Shown: one piece after another, positions 61,859-64,000 of the stretch
Position numbering within the stretch: the stretch's first letter is position 1
Layout: each line of letters starts with the position of its first letter
Source of the DNA: G965222505 sp965222505
GTDB lineage: Bacteria > Bacteroidota > Rhodothermia > Rhodothermales > DATKEJ01
DNA length: 64,000 nt
Assembly: GCA_965222505.1 (NCBI GenBank)
Contig: OZ244956.1
Location: 2,046,001 to 2,110,000, forward strand
Direction of reading: 5' to 3'
Program-made: the position numbers and the translations under genes
The notes under the pieces: generated by a model
The model's database searches: none
What the model saw: only the letters and a program-made list of their open reading frames with translations
Told to the model about the DNA's origin: nothing

Positions 61859-62698
61859 ATGCCGATGACCATTACCTACTGGGGCGTACGCGGCACCATC
61901 CCAACGCCCGGCCCGCAGACGGTTCGCTATGGAGGCAACACCGCCTGTGTGAGTGTCCAAATCGGGAAGAAGGTGCTGGTCCTTGATGCAGGCACCGGCA
62001 TCCGTGCCCTGGGGGAACACCTGTACGGCACAGATCAGGACATCTTTATTCTGCTCTCCCACCTGCACGCAGATCATCTGCAAGGCTTTCCCTTCTTTGG
62101 CCCGATCTGGGAAGAAAACCGCCGCATCTGCCTCCTGACGTATACGCAAGACGAAAAAACCGGCTCGCTGATCGACATGCTTGATGGGATCAGGTTTCCC
62201 GTTCAACAAAACCACATCCCCAGCCAGTGCGAGTCCATTAACGGAGATGTAATCGGCTTCCTCTCCGAACACGGATTCGACATCACCCAATACCCCGTCA
62301 ATCATCCCGGCGGAGCCTATGGCTTTCGCATCCGGCACCGGGGCAAAACCTTCGTTCACATTCCGGATAACGAACTGTACCCACCGGAAAAAGAAGACAT
62401 GCCCAAGCATCCAATGCAGTATTTCGTGGACTTATGCACCGGGGCAGACGTGCTCTCCCACGATGCCCAATTGTTGCGCAAGGACCTGCCGTACAAACAC
62501 GGCTGGGGCCACAGCCGCATCCGGCATGTGCTCGACCTTGCCATCGCCGCCAAAGTCAAACACCTCGTCCTGTTCCACCACGATCCCGAACGTACCGACG
62601 ATGCCCTGGACGAAATCCAGGTCACGGCCCGCGAAATCCTCGCCGCCGACGGCATCCAGTGCACCGTCGCCCACGAAGGCCTCACCCTCACACTCTAA
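61859..62698 (+). CDS. MBL-fold phosphodiesterase-like protein
   Basis: A 279-residue protein from MPMTITYWGVRG. It has the PTPGPQTVRYGGNTACV opening and the SHLHADHLQGFPFF metal site typical of the MBL group close to cyclic-nucleotide and phosphoribosyl-phosphodiesterases; further ligands are in HIPDNE, SHDAQ, GWGHSR and LFHHDPE. It may hydrolyse cyclic phosphodiesters in the cytoplasm. It lies 151 bp after the PycTM-like gene, a suggestive neighbour since that effector family senses cyclic nucleotides. Confidence 0.85.
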   Translation: MPMTITYWGVRGTIPTPGPQTVRYGGNTACVSVQIGKKVLVLDAGTGIRALGEHLYGTDQDIFILLSHLHADHLQGFPFFGPIWEENRRICLLTYTQDEKTGSLIDMLDGIRFPVQQNHIPSQCESINGDVIGFLSEHGFDITQYPVNHPGGAYGFRIRHRGKTFVHIPDNELYPPEKEDMPKHPMQYFVDLCTGADVLSHDAQLLRKDLPYKHGWGHSRIRHVLDLAIAAKVKHLVLFHHDPERTDDALDEIQVTAREILAADGIQCTVAHEGLTLTL

Positions 62699-62707
62699 AT
62701 TTCACCC

Positions 62708-62956
62708 ATGCCCATCACCCTCCCGAAAGACACCGAACAACGCCTCATCACCTCTATCAAACGCTACTTCGAAGAAGAACTGGAAGAAGAAATCGGCGAA
62801 CTTAAAGCCGCGTTTTTGCTGGAATACATCCTCAAGGAAATCGGCCCCCAAATCTACAATCAGGCCGTCCGGGACACGCAAGCCCACCTCCACGACAAAG
62901 TCACCGAACTCGACACGGCCATCTACGCGCCGGAATACGGATACTGGAAACGGTAA
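62708..62956 (+). CDS. DUF2164 family protein
   Basis: An 82-residue acidic helical protein. The pattern YFEEELEEEIGELKAAFLLEYI, then EIGPQIYNQAVRDTQAHL, is the DUF2164 signature. The family is small, cytoplasmic and uncharacterised. It starts 9 bp after the MBL gene and is probably translated from the same mRNA. Confidence 0.88.
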   Translation: MPITLPKDTEQRLITSIKRYFEEELEEEIGELKAAFLLEYILKEIGPQIYNQAVRDTQAHLHDKVTELDTAIYAPEYGYWKR

Positions 62957-63053
62957 ACGACCGAGCCGATGCCCAAGGGCGACCACCAGGGTGCAAACAT
63001 CGAACATGTAGCACCATTCGATTATGGTGTCTCTTCTCTCGAAAAGAAACTAC

Positions 63054-63081
63054 TGCATCACTTTGATGTTAAAGTGATGCA
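63054..63081. promoter_or_regulatory. 11-bp inverted repeat before the FitAB-like genes
   Basis: TGCATCACTTT-N6-AAAGTGATGCA is perfect and ends 26 bp before the antitoxin start. Toxin-antitoxin complexes of this type bind inverted repeats at their own promoter, so this is a likely autoregulatory operator. Confidence 0.6.
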
Positions 63082-63107
63082 CTGATAAACAAACCCTTCT
63101 TTGTGCG

Positions 63108-63353
63108 ATGCCTACACTTACTGTCCGTAACATCCCGGAGCCGGTGTACCAGCGGCTCCTCGAACGCGCTGATCGTCACCATCGCTCCATGAGTAACGAA
63201 ATCGTGACGCTTCTTGAACAGGCGCTACTCCCACAACCCGTTGATGTCGATGCCCTCATTGCCGAGGCCGAGGCTGTCCACGCCCTTTTTACTGACCCTT
63301 TGCCCGATGTGATCGCCGAGGGAAAACGGACCGGAAGACGCTACGAGGGGTAA
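63108..63353 (+). CDS. FitA-like ribbon-helix-helix antitoxin
   Basis: An 81-residue protein. MPTLTVRNIPEPVYQRLLE is the Arc/FitA ribbon-helix-helix start, and SMSNEIVTLLEQAL the second helix. The C-terminal acidic segment (DVDALIAEAEAVHALF) would cover the toxin active site, ending GRRYEG. It lies 16 bp before the PIN toxin gene. A perfect inverted repeat lies just upstream. Confidence 0.87.
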   Translation: MPTLTVRNIPEPVYQRLLERADRHHRSMSNEIVTLLEQALLPQPVDVDALIAEAEAVHALFTDPLPDVIAEGKRTGRRYEG

Positions 63354-63369
63354 ATCCAGCCCAGATACC

Positions 63370-63771
63370 ATGATCGTTGTCGATACCGATGTGATTGCCG
63401 CCTACTGGATCAAAACGGCCCGAACCCCGGCTGCACTCCAAGCGCGGCGACGTGATGCAGATTGGATCGCACCTCTATTGTGGATAAGCGAGTTCAGAAG
63501 TGTCCTTCGGCAATACATCCTGAATGGCCACATGCGTTTCGCTGAAGCGTTATGGATAGCCGAAAAGGCTGAGGCCACCATGCGGGGTAAGTTATACACC
63601 GTCAACACAGCTACCGTATTGAAGCTGGTAGAACGTACCCGAGATTCAAGTTACGATTGCGAATATGTTGCGCTTGCAGAAGCACAGGGTATTCCTCTGG
63701 TTACCGGAGACAAAACCCTGGCACAACGCTTCCCCAATGTGGCGGTACTCCTGGAGGATTTCATTTCTTGA
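63370..63771 (+). CDS. FitB/VapC-like PIN-domain toxin
   Basis: A 133-residue PIN ribonuclease. Active-site acids are seen in IVVDTDVIAAYW, LWISEFRSVLRQY, SSYDCEYVALAEA and LVTGDKTLAQRFP. It would cleave RNA unless bound by the FitA-like partner encoded 16 bp upstream. It differs clearly from the island VapC, so the window holds two unrelated PIN modules. Confidence 0.9.
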   Translation: MIVVDTDVIAAYWIKTARTPAALQARRRDADWIAPLLWISEFRSVLRQYILNGHMRFAEALWIAEKAEATMRGKLYTVNTATVLKLVERTRDSSYDCEYVALAEAQGIPLVTGDKTLAQRFPNVAVLLEDFIS

Positions 63772-63784
63772 GTTGACTAAAATC

Positions 63785-63800
63785 TCCCGCAATTGCGGGA
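63785..63800. terminator. 16-bp palindrome after the toxin gene
   Basis: TCCCGCAATTGCGGGA is a perfect palindrome 13 bp after the toxin stop codon. It could form a short hairpin or be a protein site; no T-run follows it on the plus strand. Confidence 0.35.
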
Positions 63801-63867
63801 TACCCGGCGCACGGCATAGGTGGTAGATTAGGAAAGAAGGCTCCTCCTCACATCTACCTCCAACATC

Positions 63868-64000
63868 ATGCGCTTCCTCCTTGTGTTGCTCCTGCTCGGC
63901 CTCGGCCTCCCGGCCCTTGCTCAACCCCAGACGGTACCGGCCACCGACGATCCCCTCAAAGAACAACTGCCCCTGCTCTATGTCCACGGTTTCAACGACG
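63868..64000 (+). CDS. Exported alpha/beta hydrolase (lipase-like), 3'-truncated by the window edge
   Basis: The first 44 codons are visible: a signal peptide (MRFLLVLLLLGLGLPALAQ), a short linker and LPLLYVHGFND, the first core strand and oxyanion loop of a lipase/esterase fold. The remainder lies outside the window. Confidence 0.6.
   Translation, partial: MRFLLVLLLLGLGLPALAQPQTVPATDDPLKEQLPLLYVHGFND

Overview
The window looks like a chromosome segment of a Gram-negative, aerobic member of the Rhodothermota/Bacteroidota side of the tree (Rhodothermales-like). This is inferred from gene content: an STN-type TonB receptor with a FecR anti-sigma factor, a DUF5916 outer-membrane protein, a TPR Ser/Thr kinase divergent from an ECF sigma factor, patatin-BamA and metallophosphoesterase-BamA fusions, a porin, and many signal peptides and lipoboxes. 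The core DNA is visibly GC-rich; part of the middle (about 40.5-49.8 kb) is visibly richer in A/T. No rRNA or tRNA gene was seen.

Layout. 0-29 kb is mostly chromosomal: a truncated K+ channel/TrkA protein, an L,D-transpeptidase, a secreted beta-helix protein with two dockerin-like repeats, a kinase/sigma pair, a sulfur (persulfide) cluster with a divergent ArsR regulator, a second ECF sigma factor, a FecR/TonB pair, a serine hydrolase, a frameshifted DUF5916 gene, malic enzyme, a patatin-type outer-membrane phospholipase, an SDR and an alpha/beta hydrolase. A 197-bp MITE sits exactly in the stop codon of one gene.

28.5-40.5 kb is a complete type I-E CRISPR-Cas locus: WYL regulator, cas3, cse1, cse2, cas7e, cas5e, cas6e, a strong intrinsic terminator, then cas1, cas2, an A/T-rich leader and an array of 19 repeats with 18 spacers. 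Similar CCGGAC...GTCCG inverted repeats lie before cas3 and before the cas1 transcription unit. The leader carries a 15-nt copy of the terminal sequence of an IS701-type element found 5 kb away.

40.5-49.8 kb is an accessory island: gene fragments, IS21-like end debris, hypothetical genes, one IS701-type and one IS4-type element (both with intact transposases and perfect terminal repeats), a gene broken by the IS4 element, a RepL-like plasmid replication gene and a VapBC toxin-antitoxin pair. Between repL and vapBC lies a solitary CRISPR repeat that matches the array repeat at 26 of 29 positions and keeps the hairpin stem intact. This is the most interesting observation: it could be an RNA anti-CRISPR, a crRNA-like regulator, or a Cas6e-cleavable leader of the toxin-antitoxin mRNA.

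49.8-64 kb returns to core-like genes: an M20 amidohydrolase, lysA, a glyoxalase-II-like MBL protein, a porin/DASS transporter pair, a 1234-residue metallophosphoesterase/kinase-like/BamA fusion behind two LacI-type palindromes, a Pycsar-effector-like membrane protein with a polylysine tract, an MBL phosphodiesterase-like protein, a DUF2164 protein, a FitAB-like toxin-antitoxin pair and the start of a lipase-like gene. Short heptanucleotide-repeat tracts (five loci), most of them with inverted arms, recur directly in front of genes.
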